DNA of 64,000 nucleotides from Bimuria novae-zelandiae CBS 107.79 (taxonomy: Eukaryota > Ascomycota > Dothideomycetes > Pleosporales > Didymosphaeriaceae): NCBI GenBank assembly GCA_010015655.1, contig ML976663.1, positions 823,359 to 887,358 on the forward strand, written 5' to 3'. The notes beneath the pieces are model-generated. The model made no database searches. It was not told the origin of the DNA and worked only from the letters and a program-made list of their open reading frames with translations. Below, one piece after another: positions 46,625-57,963 of this stretch. A program made the position numbers and the translations under genes. Within the stretch, counting starts at the first letter, position 1; each line of letters opens with the position of its first letter.

Positions 46625-47720
46625 TTAGGTGAAAGGAGAGGACGAACATAAGGATTCGGTGAGAAGCGCTACGTGGAGACGTTCACGAAAAGAATCTGCC
46701 GTGAGAGCATGAGCGGGTCTTAACAAGCGTGCATGCAACTGTGCCTCATTGCTTGAGTATCCGACCGACAGATGAAGCGGCGTACAGTTCTTCGCATGGA
46801 CGTCTGTTCGCGTTTGGGACTCTGCATCAAACCGAAAGGATTGTGATAACTCTTGTACTTGGAGCAACTGCAACATTGCCCCTGCATTACACCAATAGAT
46901 AACAACCTGATCGATACACCTGCGTTCAAGAAGTTGCGACCTGTGGTAGAGAACGTGTCAGAGCTCATCTATACAACAGCCGCCCGTAGAGAAATGCAAT
47001 GCGATGAAGACGACTCTAGAGGAGAGTGATCGCTCTGATTGATAGTAGCCTTCTGGGAGCTTCGAAGGGCCGATGAATGCAAACTCTTTGGATTAATTCT
47101 ACGTCTCATCCCCAGAATGGCGCAAAGCGGCGGTGGATCCACGAATGACTCTTTGCCTTCGCACTCGGCTCGAAACGAGAAAAGACTGCTCTGCCAATCG
47201 ACGCACAGCGTCCTCCATTGTTTGAGAAAGATTTTGTCTCCCGAATACCAGTCGGCAGGAGCGCTTCATGAGTAAGGTCCACCGGTTCGCACCGTCTTTC
47301 GAGTATAGACTCACAACGCCGAGATGACAGGAGTCGTGTTCAATAAACACTAAAGGTAGATCACAGCTGTCAAGATAACGTGCCGAACTCACGATGGAAG
47401 AATGGTGGTGGTGGGGCACGACCCATGGCAAGGAAAATATCCGCGAATGAGGAAGGCGCTTTCCCAAACTTCGCCTTGCTTGGCAGGCATCAATTTGAAA
47501 CGCTACCCGCGTTTGATCTCCATGTTGATGCATTGCAGGAGTTGGAGCAGGATGTTGTCCTGCATGAACGACGCGCGTGACAATGAATTGAAGGCAGCGA
47601 TGTACGGCACCATCACATCGAGGGGATGGATGTTCCTGGTGTTGCCACTGACCGGTCGGATGGAGCGGTGGTGATGACTTCCCAGGGCTGAGTCAAGCAT
47701 GAAAAACCACCGCCACAAAA
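46625..47720 (-). pseudogene. Possible degraded gene, weakly ankyrin-like
   Basis: Minus-strand stretches at 47,500-47,650 (VMVPYIAAFNSLSRASFMQD, then NILLQLLQCINMEIKRG), at 47,400-47,500 after a TAG (RFKLMPAKQGEVWESAFLIR) and at 46,700-46,850 (AKNCTPLHLSVGYSSNEAQL) read like protein, the last resembling an ankyrin TPLHLAV core. Joining them needs a stop to be ignored and unverified introns. A decayed gene is possible; a functional one is not supported. Confidence 0.25.
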
Positions 47721-48362
47721 GTGTGGCGCTGCGAAGCCCCTCGGGCCTCCGGTCTGCAGCTCGCTACGAGGCAGAACGAGTAGTATCGCCATTGTGAAAT
47801 CTGCCGAGGTGGCTTTCGAGATATGCACTGGCATGGCGAGCTCAGAGTCGTGACGTCCGGCAAAGGATGCTGAGTCGGCTGACGACCGGTGTAATCGTAC
47901 GCAGGTTGCGATAATGGCCGGAGGCGTTCTTGGTACGACCTTTGCGGCCCTGTAGGGCTGTGTGCAAGGAACACAGTGAGCACACCATGGCCAAAAAGAC
48001 CGCATCGGCTTACACAGTGACTTGGCCAGTGTGTAGTTCAGGAAGCGCAACGAGGCTTATGCTGCGAGGACGGAAATTGCAAGGGAACAAGCGAGGGACA
48101 GTGATATCGATGTCGAGTCATTTTTCATTATCGTCATCGCATCCCGCGAGACACGCTATTTGCGCTATGGATATCGAAAACGGCGCGCCGGCCGTTGTGT
48201 GCCCGTAAAAATGCTAGACGCCGTCGCAATGCTATACAAATGCTTATAGTGGTTTCAATCAACTTCCAACAAATGCTGACTAGGTTCCCATCCAGTAGGT
48301 ACCACATCAATGATATATCCTGACTAGCTTTTCGTGACATGACAAAAGAAAGAGCGATTGTA
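47721..48362. other. Intergenic, nothing identified
   Basis: Short overlapping frames only. The last ~150 bases are probably the 3' UTR of the cyclin gene. Confidence 0.4.
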
Positions 48363-49421
48363 TTAATATGCTGCTTGGCGGCCAGTGTAGGCCCCAGTAA
48401 ACATCCTGTTGAAGAAACCACCCGTGGGTTTTGCTTTCTTTGTAGCTTTATCATCATAGAGTGGAAGAGAGTGCTGAAGCTTTGAGTGCGTAACCGGCGC
48501 GTTGATATGTACAAGCGTGGCGCCGGTGTCAGCATCGTAGCGTTGGACAATGGCATCTGCATGTTCCTCGGTGAAGCTCATGGGAGAGTCGGAAGATTCG
48601 GAAACAGATGAACTGCGGGATGGCGGTGAGAGAGATGGGGTTCTCGATGCAGCTCGTGAAGATGGCGTCTGGTAGTTGCGGATACGAGAATAAGAAGAGT
48701 AGGTAGAAGCATTCTCGTACGCGGACAAGTCTGACCGAGATCGGTGGTGTTCCGGAGTATAGGTATACTGCTGGCGGGCGAGCTCCTTCTCGCGTTCTGC
48801 CGCCCTGGCCTTCTCGGCCTGGCGTGCCTGCCAGATACGGATGGGAGCCAGGAATGGTTCGAGGTGGTAGTAGAGGTCATCAGGGTTGATGCGTAGGTCC
48901 CAGTCCAAGAGAAAGAGAAGCTGCTTCTCCATCAAGTTGACTTCGGTGATCGAAAAGCCGAAGTTCTCGTAACCGCGAACAGCACTGTACCTAGCCCAGT
49001 GCTTGTTCTTGGGCGACGAGTCGTTGAGGTTCTTAGCAGCAAGAATGAGGGAAGCCAAAAAAATTCTGTGGACCGTACAACGCATGCCCTTGGCAACGGG
49101 AGGGAGGCGGGACTTGAGTCGGCTGAGGTAGATGAGTGATGACATGAGGGTGGGGACCTGGACATGTGACCTCTCAACGATAGAGGTGATGAATTCCTCG
49201 AGAGACGGCAGAGCAGGTTCGCCGTAGGGGTTCGCAGCATGTTGAGGAGGCGATGCTGGAGGTGTTGGCGGTAGGTTCTTGTTGAGATGTGCCGGTTCGC
49301 AACGGATGACCTGTGCGGCCTTGGAAGCCAGGTAGGAGATCATATCGGGAGACACTGGCAACTGGATGAAATGGTCCAGTGCGGCCTTGTTCTCAGCGGC
49401 GAGGTTTGGTGAGTAAGGCAT
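48363..49421 (-). CDS. PCL1: Pcl1/PclA-type cyclin (Pho85-like CDK partner)
   Basis: A single exon starting at ATG 49421 encodes 352 aa. The cyclin box of the Pho80/PCL type spans ~73-192: SLEEFITSIVERSHVQVPTL, LIYLSRLKSRLP, GMRCTVHRIFLASLILAAKN, HWARYSAVRGYENFGFSITE, VNLMEKQLLFLLDWDLRI. The R-x-FL-x-(A/S)-LI-x-A-x-K helix and LE/ME-x-x-x-L-x-x-LDW are diagnostic. The C-terminal third is Ser-rich and disordered (SSRAASRTPSLSPPSRSSSV), as in fungal PclA proteins. In Aspergillus and yeast, such cyclins activate Pho85-type CDKs in G1, polarised growth and conidiophore development. Upstream lies a long gene-free stretch, often seen at regulated fungal genes. No frame disruption. Confidence 0.9.
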   Translation of the reverse strand: MPYSPNLAAENKAALDHFIQLPVSPDMISYLASKAAQVIRCEPAHLNKNLPPTPPASPPQHAANPYGEPALPSLEEFITSIVERSHVQVPTLMSSLIYLSRLKSRLPPVAKGMRCTVHRIFLASLILAAKNLNDSSPKNKHWARYSAVRGYENFGFSITEVNLMEKQLLFLLDWDLRINPDDLYYHLEPFLAPIRIWQARQAEKARAAEREKELARQQYTYTPEHHRSRSDLSAYENASTYSSYSRIRNYQTPSSRAASRTPSLSPPSRSSSVSESSDSPMSFTEEHADAIVQRYDADTGATLVHINAPVTHSKLQHSLPLYDDKATKKAKPTGGFFNRMFTGAYTGRQAAY

Positions 49422-52400
49422 GATGGCGATGTGCTGATGGCGTTGGAAGTTGAGGAGCTGGTTGTCTTAAACAATATTCAATCTTGAGTAAGAATTGAAT
49501 CCAGGTAGAGATATCAGCCTTTCAGATAGAATGAGCCGTGTAAGGCGGAGATCTTGGGCGACCGGTCTGTCGGAGCTGTGTAAGCTAAGCCCGCGGCTGT
49601 ACGGTGGTGTGGCTGGCGTGCAGTATACGTGGAAAACAACACGGAAGGCAGACGAATTAAGAGATACAGTGTTCCGTCCGGCGGAAGGCGCGATGCTCGA
49701 GAAGAATGGAAGAACGACTGGGCGGACTGCAAGGAGTCTCTGCAATGGCACTGCCAAAGGGTAGGAAGGGAAGGGGATGGTCGTGATTGGCCGGCGACCG
49801 TCGAGCCTGCCGAGTGATTGAAAGAAAGGGAGGGGAGGGGAGGGATGGTGGAGAAGCGAACTACACTGACCGAAAATTCACTCTCACGGCGAGACGTGAT
49901 ACTTATTTCTGCTCCTTTGGCAACGCGATGCTACTTTGAGCGTGCTGCTGGAGGAATGGTGCGGTATAGCGCGCGGTGGGGACTGCAGGCGCTAACCAAT
50001 GGATTCTCGGTGCCGTGTCTATTTCGTCTGGTCGTGCGCCAGCGAACACTCGGGCCAGGCGGTTAACTGGCTGTCTGGGGGCCTCTATGCGAGGTGAGAG
50101 GTGCGTTGCAGGATACCCAGAAGAGGCGTGTTTCAAGACAGCCTGCCGACGATTCGCTCGAGGCCAGTTGTTTACCAGGGCCAGTACACTATTTCAGAAA
50201 CGGCGCCTGTCAGCCAATCTCCTCGTGTCCGGGGCTGTCTGCGTTTGAAAGGCAGCGAGTGAATTGTTTTAGAACACGCCGCTCACTGCAGGCGTCGTGG
50301 TCGAGGGTAAATGGATGGTGGAGGAGGACAGTTTGTCGCCCAGTTTGCTACCTACAGATGCGGGAAGGGTCGCGACTGATAACTATCAAGAGCGGTGGCT
50401 GGCCCGAGGTCTGGACTGGGTCACGATGGGAGTTGGTGTGAGGCGGTGAGGTATGCGTGGAGACGACCTGCCCTCTGGACCCAGTAGTTCGATCGTAGTG
50501 GAGGAATGGCAGTCGACCACGACGCAGCCAGCACGCGTCCATATATCTAGCACAAGCTTCTCCTGCCACCGGACCCCAGGCACGTATACCCAATGCCGGA
50601 CTTCGCCAGCAGACGGTGACGAATGTTGGCCCAATTCTCGGAGGGTATCCCTAACCGCAAATTTGCAAGTCCACCCCAGCCTCCTAGCCGAGGAACCATC
50701 GGACTGTCGTGGACGGGTGTCGCCCGGAATGGGAAGGACGCATCTCGCCATCACGGACGCGTGCGCGACACGGGAGAGCTGACAGTGCCATCCTCGAAGG
50801 GTCTGCCAGTGGCTGTCGACGCCCAAGCGGGTGTGGCTGCGAGTTTTATGGGGCGCAGCTTTGCCACGATCTGCTGACAAGCCGGCCGAGATCGACATTC
50901 ATGCGGTTGGGAGAGCGTTCGTATCATTGGTTGTCTGGCAAAACTTCGTTTCAACAGGTGTTGACAAGATGGCGTATGACCCCCTGGTGTGGGTCGTGGG
51001 CATGAATGGACACCCACCATCATTACCATCTCAGCTGCCAGACTGCAGCGGTAGGGTAGTCGCATTGCGTTCGGACGACGGCAAGACCGGAGGCAATTCT
51101 TCATGCTCCAATGACCCTCGAAGTGTGGTCCGGACCCTGCCAGTTTCTGATTTTCTTCATCAAGCGCCAACGGACACTGCCCCAGCAGACACCACCAATG
51201 GAAGGCGTAGCCTCCAGGCCTCCTTCTAGAAGGCCATGACACCTAAGACACCCAACAGACACTTCATCAACCACGGTCAGATGCAGTGCTAACTGGCGCC
51301 TTGCCCCATCTGCTCGACCATGGACGCGCTCGTGCGGTGTCCACCTGGCGGCAAACGTGGGGTTAGGACAGCGCCCACGAGCGCTCGGATGCTCAACTCC
51401 GTGCTGCAAATATTATGCGCGCTGCTTAAAAGAGATATTCAAGCGAAGCGCTCGTCGTGCGGCTCCGATGCGCCACGCACGGTTCACGCTAAGCGCTGGA
51501 TGCTCTCCAAATTTGGACGCATTGCGACCTCTTGGAGCATCTAAATTGTTTACAATGCGCAAATCTGGCAAGTAGAGTTTTGTCTGATGTCGAAGTGATT
51601 TGTTTCCGTGGGAGGTACCAAATCATACAGGCGCATCGCCTTTGTGTTTCATCCAGCCAGCCAAAGTGCGAAATCTTGGCCCCCGGGCTCATCCTCATCC
51701 AACGTCAATCTTCAGTGTCTTCACTTAGGCAGCATAATTAGTATGAACCTACGTCAGAATACATGCTGTGTAAGACAACACGAAGCACTTAGTCTTTGAC
51801 TGACTCAGTGTTCACGAAGGCCTGTTACGCAGATTGCTTCGTCCAGCCTTCCAGCACCTCCACCGCTCGAGCCAGATCCACTTTAACATGAATGCAATCA
51901 CGGAGAATACACTTTTGAAACTGTCCACATCGAAATTTCCGACTTCTACTGCTGGTTCCGGTTTTGGAAGGACTTCGCTTCAGGGTCCTTAACGTCAATC
52001 CTCCGATGGGACTGCGCACTCAATGTGGTATCCTCGAGCATTAGGCGAATTCACAATGGTCGCGTTCGAGGCATGAAAGTAGAAGAACCCCAACAACAGC
52101 GAGCATGTGAGATTTTGGCAGAGCTATGTGTGTGTCCAATGGCTTTTCCAAAGGCTGAGCACGAATCTGCGTGCACCATGGTCTCGCAGCATCTAGCTAC
52201 TGCCACTGAAAGTATCATCCAGTACTACGACCAGTCGGCAAGATACGTTCACAGCCCCAGGGGCGTTCATCAGGATCTTTGCCGGAGTCACCGTTGAAGG
52301 GTACGATGCCAAAATCGAGGTCCATTCGTTGTACGGAGAATTCACTTGGAGGTTAGTATCACATGCCCTGCTTAGCAGCGTCTCGTTGTCCGTCGCGGAA

Positions 52401-55253
52401 AGCTGGTGTACATCCGGATCCTCTGAGCTTTGCTGGATCCATTAGTGAGCCGTTGACCCACGAACTTGGATCGCCCCAGTCCATGAGCAGATCCGTATGC
52501 AGCACGAGCGCTCAGTCCGAAGAGCGTGAAGCATCACAGTCTATGAGCGTCTCGTCCGCTCCGAAGGACGCTTCGGTCAGCTGCTACACAGAACGTCGAC
52601 TCCGAAGTCGCGATGATGTATTCACTCCGACGAACATCGACGGCCGACGGTCGCTCTTCGCTTTCTTTGGTAGCATCGGAGATTGCAAGGCCGTATTTCA
52701 GGGCGCCGTATACTTCACGATGTTGCCAAGACTACAAAACACGCCCACGCAACTCAGCTGCGGCACGACTCGAACATCATACTAGGGGCCAGCCGAATTG
52801 TCTAGAAAGGCGTCCACTCAAAAGTTCTATTGTCTTGCGATAGTTTCCAATGGTTTACACCGCTTTTTGTGTTGTCTGGAAGGTGCGACTTTCTCCTCAC
52901 TGCCTATGCCTAATCGGGTTTAGAGCCGTGGGTAAGCAGACCTATGATTGGCTGTGAAGTCCGTTACGATTCTACGACGAATGTTTCCTTAAGCTCAAAA
53001 GGCTTGCTGACACCTACGACTGCATCGCCCTGAATTGGGATAAGCAAACGACGTATACAGATCACGGATATTAGTGTGAGACATCGAGAGCGAAGCCTCT
53101 GCTCAGACACGCCCTGCAGCCTCTCACGATTCTCGGCAGATGCGAGCCCACACTCACAGTCTCATCCTTGCGATGTATTGACGGCACTTCCGGATCTGTC
53201 CAACGCCCGGGGCCCCCAAATCACTATCTCAGCTTCAGTGCGGGGGATCGTCAGGCTTCCCGTTATGCTGATAGTGGCTGATGACAGCGCATACTTTCAC
53301 TATTGGCATCGGTACGACTATTTCGTCACACGATCCGAAATACGCCGTATCATGTCTCTCGTACACGATCCGTGCAGAAAGACTCGCTTATGATACTTCG
53401 TCGAGACAGTGAAGTTTCACGACTTAGGGATCTCATTCACTGCCGGACGCCAAAACCCACCCCGATTCAGTTGCGTCTTCACGATGTCCGAGCGGCACAG
53501 CATGCTTTGGTAACATATATCCCACCCACGACGTCAGTCTTGGCACTGATTACCTCACATGAAGTATCTCGTTCTCATCTCGTTTCATCCGGACTATCAC
53601 TCCACGAGTCATTGACGTTAGAGTTACGCCACTTGATATCTTCTATTGATCATGAAGCTGGAAGCCTATGCATCCATAGCGTGCCGTGGCTGTGATCGTG
53701 GAACGAAGGAAGAAACGCGCTCGACCTCAATTTCGAGGCCAATATGTACTTTGCCCCGCCGTTAGGTGTCCAGTAGGAACCACACGCCTGGTTGCTGGTG
53801 CGACTGCTAGTAGATTGCGGGGATGCATTTCTATTTCTCTTAAATGACTCATAGGAGGTACGCCTTGGTGCAAAGTGAGTGCCGTATTCATGCTTCTGAC
53901 GCAGTGCTGTACCTTGTCCTCGAATTATAGTGCGATCATGGGAGCTTATAATGCATAGGCCAACTCGAAACACGTTGGCTTTTCGCCTGATATCCACGGT
54001 GTCAGTTGTAAGTAATATTTCTTAGCATTGTCTGTTGAAGTTTCGGTGTAAGAGTTCTACTATTATGTAGGCGGGAAGTCGCCTATATATGGCTAGCGTG
54101 CTCCTTCCGTATGCCGGGGAGCGCCTCCCTCAACATTGTCATCTGGGGATCAAGCATCAATCCGCAGGTTATGAATAGAGCAGATTATATCACAAAGAAC
54201 TTCATAGTTCCAAAGATCAGTGGTGATCTACGCTACTCCCAGTTCAGCATATCTGTCTCGTGTATTAAAACCTAGACAGTCTGCTCTGATGCTGTCACGG
54301 TTTATGGCTCTTACCCTATGAGATGGGTACTCCTACCCTCGCTTGGTTGCTACTCACCTTTCTGAGAGTGGTATACCTGTATAGGACTAGCGTTGTTTGT
54401 GCCCGCGCACATATACCTTCTGTAGCTCCTAGATAGTACAACCTCAGTTCAATCCCACAATCTTTTCCACTGCGTACTGTCCGCTCTGCTCACCGCGACA
54501 GATGCACAATTAAACGCGGGTGCGTACCTAAGAGTCATCGCTTAATCCTTAAAATAATGATCATTGTCTCTACACGACACCGAGCCACCGGTACGCATTT
54601 CTTATGGTGAAATAAAGGCCTCTAAAGTACTCGGAGGAGTTTCGAATCTCTGTAGTGGCTATCAGGGATCTTAAAAATATACCACCTCAACTTCCAACAC
54701 TAAACAGACGATCTTTATAAATAAAAACACCACTTTCTAAATCTGAATGGCCGAAATTCCTTCCCCTGAGCTCATTGAGACTGGGTCCAGCCCTGAAACC
54801 TATCGCACCTAGAAGTGGCCAGCAATACCTAGATATAATATTTCTCACGTAAAACCACTTCTATGGTTAGATTGAACAAGACAGATTTGAAGCGAAAAAG
54901 AGCGTAGAGGCAACCGTTGTTTTGATTGAGAAGCTACTCTATAGAGCTATATACTGTGTGGATCACGTGCACGAGCCGCACGTACGCGGGTGGCCCAAGC
55001 TTCTATACTAAACCGTCACAACAAAAATAAGAGGTGTCTGTACCAGTTCTTTTAATATCGTTCCCACTACGCGGGAATTTTAGTTGGCGAGTATAATGTC
55101 CACTTACCAGCGCATACAAAGTGCTTTTCTAAATCTTATTCTGACTACCTTCGGGTGAAATTCTCCACGTACTGACCCTGCCTAAAATATAATTGTTACC
55201 ACCTAAAACTTACTCGTGACACGTGTGCGACTCTTGGAGTAAGTCTCATAGAT
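49422..55253. other. Long gene-poor stretch upstream of cyclin gene
   Basis: About 5.8 kb without a supportable gene. Frames are 163 codons or fewer, overlap on both strands and carry no motif. The first ~1 kb likely contains the cyclin promoter and 5' UTR and includes a GGGGA-type purine run near 49,826. A solo LTR-like copy lies at 54,888-55,020. The rest looks like unique sequence of normal GC content. Confidence 0.4.
54888..55020 (-). mobile_element. Solo LTR-like element, copy 2
   Basis: This matches 19,242-19,383 nearly throughout. It shares GTTGTTTTGATTG/AAGAAGCTA, GAGCTATATACTGTG, GATCACGTG, GCCGCACGTACGCGGGTGG, CCCAAGCTTCTATACTAAAC and the end CCGTCACA. It lacks a few bases at the 5' end and ~10 nt in the middle. 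No 5-bp duplication is evident, so one end may be truncated or diverged. Confidence 0.75.
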
Positions 55254-55520
55254 TTGATATTTCCATCCGGAAACAATGAGAACCTCCTGATGGAACCACC
55301 TTTATCGGAGTTATTGACTAGATACATCGTGAACATCTGCAAGTTCGAGCAAGAACATGGCTTGTTGCATTATCCGACGGCTTCATTATTCACGAGGAGT
55401 TTGGGACGCGGCGATGTCCCGCAGTGGAACTTTCGCCCCGCTCAGCGCATTCATTTCGTCTCTGATAACATAGTTCAGGTTAGCAAATTCGATTGTTACA
55501 TTGTTCAGTTGGAATTATAA
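55254..55520 (+). other. Small ORF upstream of kinase-like genes, doubtful
   Basis: An 88-codon frame starting at a TTG, with no ATG or domain near its start. It contains LGRGDVPQWNFRPAQRIHFV. It is on the same strand as the two kinase-like genes and could be a fragment of another gene. Not supported as a gene. Confidence 0.15.
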
Positions 55521-55705
55521 GCCCGTCATACAAAGTGCAGATGATAAAAACAGCAGTACGGCAAAGGCTTGTAACCGCTGAAGTGTACAATGTTCACCAT
55601 ACTACATAAAGTTGGACCGCATCCTATTGATTAATTTCCTAAGATCAACGATACAAAAACAACGGCCCGACTGCCGCTGAAAAAGATATTCAAAACGAAC
55701 AGAGA

Positions 55706-56527
55706 ATGTCCTCCAATTCCCCGAACAAGCGCTGGGCGACATTACGCAAGTTCGATTTTGGAGGCGCAAACAATCTAGGCATTACGTTAATGCTCGAGAA
55801 TGGGACTGGCAGGTCGGCCATCCGAAAGCAGCTGCGTCCGCTACAAATGGGCCGAGATCTGGGTAACGAAGTAGATGTAATGGAAAAGCTGGCTGGCCAT
55901 CCAAACATCGTTCAGATATACGACTTCGTCCCGGCTTCGGGCGAGACCTTCAATAGGCATGAGCTGTACGTAGAGTACTGCAAGGTCCTCGTCCGAGGCC
56001 AAGAGGTCAACACGATTCACGAGCTCAGTCAGTTCTATACGCCAAAGCAAAAAGAGGTGCCAGAATTATTTGTATGGCACTTGTACGAAGGTCTTATGAG
56101 AGCTTTGGCCTACATGCATCTCGGTATACGGAGTTTGGTGGATGATCTGTACAGTTGCAACGTATTTCTCTCCTCCAAAGGCGCTTATTCTAAAACCATT
56201 AAATCGTGCTCCGAGTATCCCCGGATTGTAGTAGGAGACTTCGGCCTCTCGGATACAGCATCGCGCTCGCAGACTTACTTTCGCAGATCTCTTGCGACGG
56301 GCTGTGAACGGTCCCCCTGCCGCACCAACCTTGACATTTCTGCGGTTTATGAGATGTTAGAGCTCTTCGGTCACGAGAACTCCAAAGAATTGCAGAACAT
56401 GATGCGTCCTTTGCATGATTTGCGCGATGGATCTCCAGAAATCCTTACCCTGCTCAAGGACCTGGTGACGACGAAGAAGAGGCTGGTTGGTGAGGGCAAA
56501 TTGAAGTTCGAACCCCTGCTACAGTGA
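55706..56527 (+). CDS. Degenerate protein-kinase-like protein A, 273 aa
   Basis: A single exon starts at ATG 55706. Kinase-fold landmarks are visible: SAIRKQL (Lys41 as VAIK Lys), NEVDVMEKL (Glu55, alpha-C), GHPNIVQIYDF, ELYVEYC (hinge), PELFVWHLYEGLMRALAYMH (alpha-E) and VVGDFGLSD (DFG, 178-180). The glycine loop is not canonical (FDFGGANNLG). The HRD-x-K-x-x-N loop reads VDDLYSCN, keeping Asp147 and Asn152 but losing His, Arg and the catalytic Lys. There is no APE motif, and the C-lobe after DFG is only ~90 residues, far short of a normal kinase. It is therefore probably a pseudokinase or strongly reduced kinase. A paralogue starts 554 nt downstream on the same strand. Function unknown. Confidence 0.75.
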   Translation: MSSNSPNKRWATLRKFDFGGANNLGITLMLENGTGRSAIRKQLRPLQMGRDLGNEVDVMEKLAGHPNIVQIYDFVPASGETFNRHELYVEYCKVLVRGQEVNTIHELSQFYTPKQKEVPELFVWHLYEGLMRALAYMHLGIRSLVDDLYSCNVFLSSKGAYSKTIKSCSEYPRIVVGDFGLSDTASRSQTYFRRSLATGCERSPCRTNLDISAVYEMLELFGHENSKELQNMMRPLHDLRDGSPEILTLLKDLVTTKKRLVGEGKLKFEPLLQ

Positions 56528-57081
56528 GGAAACTATCACTAAACCCTGCTTGGTCAGGGACAAGAGACGCTCTTTACTGAACCGGTGCGTCCATGAATAG
56601 CAATTATACATGTATTTCTATCCCCACCGCACATACAAAATTTCATAAACATCCGATTATTTAATTAACCATTTATGTTATCTTGTGTGTCATTCCAAAT
56701 TTCAATTCTCCGATTGTTTCTTCACGTCAAAATGGGTGCAATGTTTTTACTGCGGCTGTCTAGCACCCTCAAATTCGGAACAACAGATGCATCGTCCTAT
56801 ATATATGTCAAGACCCAGATCTATATCGTGTTGAGAGTTACCTTTGTACTCATTCATAGTAGTGATGTGTGTTACCGGAATTTCCCCTAAGGGTAGGTAC
56901 TCATTTTACCACGTTGTATTGCATTGATCTATGGTTTTTCACTACGCATGTACTCACAATGTCCGTGGCACGAACAGCATATAATTACGAACAATTATTT
57001 TTCCTCCGCTGCTTTCTAGAAACCAATTACTTGTAACTGCACCCAACAATCACGCACACCAATAGCTTGTTGTTCACTAAA
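56528..57081 (+). promoter_or_regulatory. Spacer between kinase-like paralogues
   Basis: AT-rich spacer containing the 3' flank of A and the promoter of B. No ORF or element recognised. Confidence 0.4.
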
Positions 57082-57963
57082 ATGCCTTTCGCTATCCCAA
57101 CCCCACGCTTCGTGCTGATCAAGGAACTGACAGGTGATGGCGGACGCTGTAACGGTGATATACACGTCACGATTGACTGCCAAACCAACAGCCTCGTAAT
57201 CCGAAAGACGCTACATAAACGAGATCCCCTGACCGGACGCGCCAGCGTCGATAAAGTGCAGGAACTGAAGCGAGTTTCAGGGCACCCTAACATCGTCCGA
57301 TTCATCGACTTTGTTCCAGGAAGCAATAATGCAGGTGACGAATTGTACCTGGAGTACTGCCGAGCGCCTCGTGGAAATGGACTGGGGGAAATCAACACGC
57401 TGAGACAACTATGCCAACTGTATGAAGAGAAGGGCGCTAATACCCCAGAACTCTTCGCCTGGCATCTCGTTGAGAGCCTGCTGAAAGCAATTTCCTGGAT
57501 GCAGTTTGGCATCCGCGATGTTGCGGTAAACCAAGCGGACCCGAATTGGGATGCAGTTTTTCAGGGTGCCATTTGGTCTCCTAATCTCTTCTTGATGTCA
57601 GATCAGGAGCAGTCGCAGTCCGAGTATCCTCGCATCGTGCTGGGCGACTTCGGCTGCGCAGAGTTCGCGTCCGATCTCAAGGAGATGTCGGAAATGGAGC
57701 GCCGAGTTCAGGCCTCCTATCCTATAGCGGACCTTAAAGAAATGCTCCTGTTGATGCGGCCATTCTGTCACTCGTCAGTGGAACATGGAACGCTCCGAAA
57801 ATGCGATGTTCAGTTGAGTGATCGGCATTCTTGGAGGGTCTCTGAGGAGCTGCGGGGTATTGTTCTTAGACTACGCGAGCTTAAGGACGAGGACCCCTCG
57901 ATTATTGATCTACTGAAGACGCTGAAAGGAGACACTCCTTGCCCAAGGCATGTTGAAATTTGA
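57082..57963 (+). CDS. Degenerate protein-kinase-like protein B, 293 aa (paralogue of A)
   Basis: The first ATG is 57082 (MPFAIPTPRFVLIKELTGDG...). It shares with A the order VIRKTL (Lys42), SGHPNIVRFIDFVPG, ELYLEYCRAP, EINTLRQLCQLY, PELFAWHLVESLLKAISWM and EYPRIVLGDFGCAE, so the two are clear paralogues though much diverged. Here the catalytic-loop region reads FQGAIWSPNLFL: the Asn is kept, but His-Arg-Asp and the Lys are gone, so catalysis by the usual mechanism is unlikely. The DFG is intact. An insertion (NQADPNWDAVFQGA) precedes the loop. The C-lobe is short, ending in helices (LRGIVLRLRELKDEDPSIID). Its 3' end converges on the SET-domain gene. No transmembrane segment or signal peptide is visible. 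Confidence 0.75.
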   Translation: MPFAIPTPRFVLIKELTGDGGRCNGDIHVTIDCQTNSLVIRKTLHKRDPLTGRASVDKVQELKRVSGHPNIVRFIDFVPGSNNAGDELYLEYCRAPRGNGLGEINTLRQLCQLYEEKGANTPELFAWHLVESLLKAISWMQFGIRDVAVNQADPNWDAVFQGAIWSPNLFLMSDQEQSQSEYPRIVLGDFGCAEFASDLKEMSEMERRVQASYPIADLKEMLLLMRPFCHSSVEHGTLRKCDVQLSDRHSWRVSEELRGIVLRLRELKDEDPSIIDLLKTLKGDTPCPRHVEI

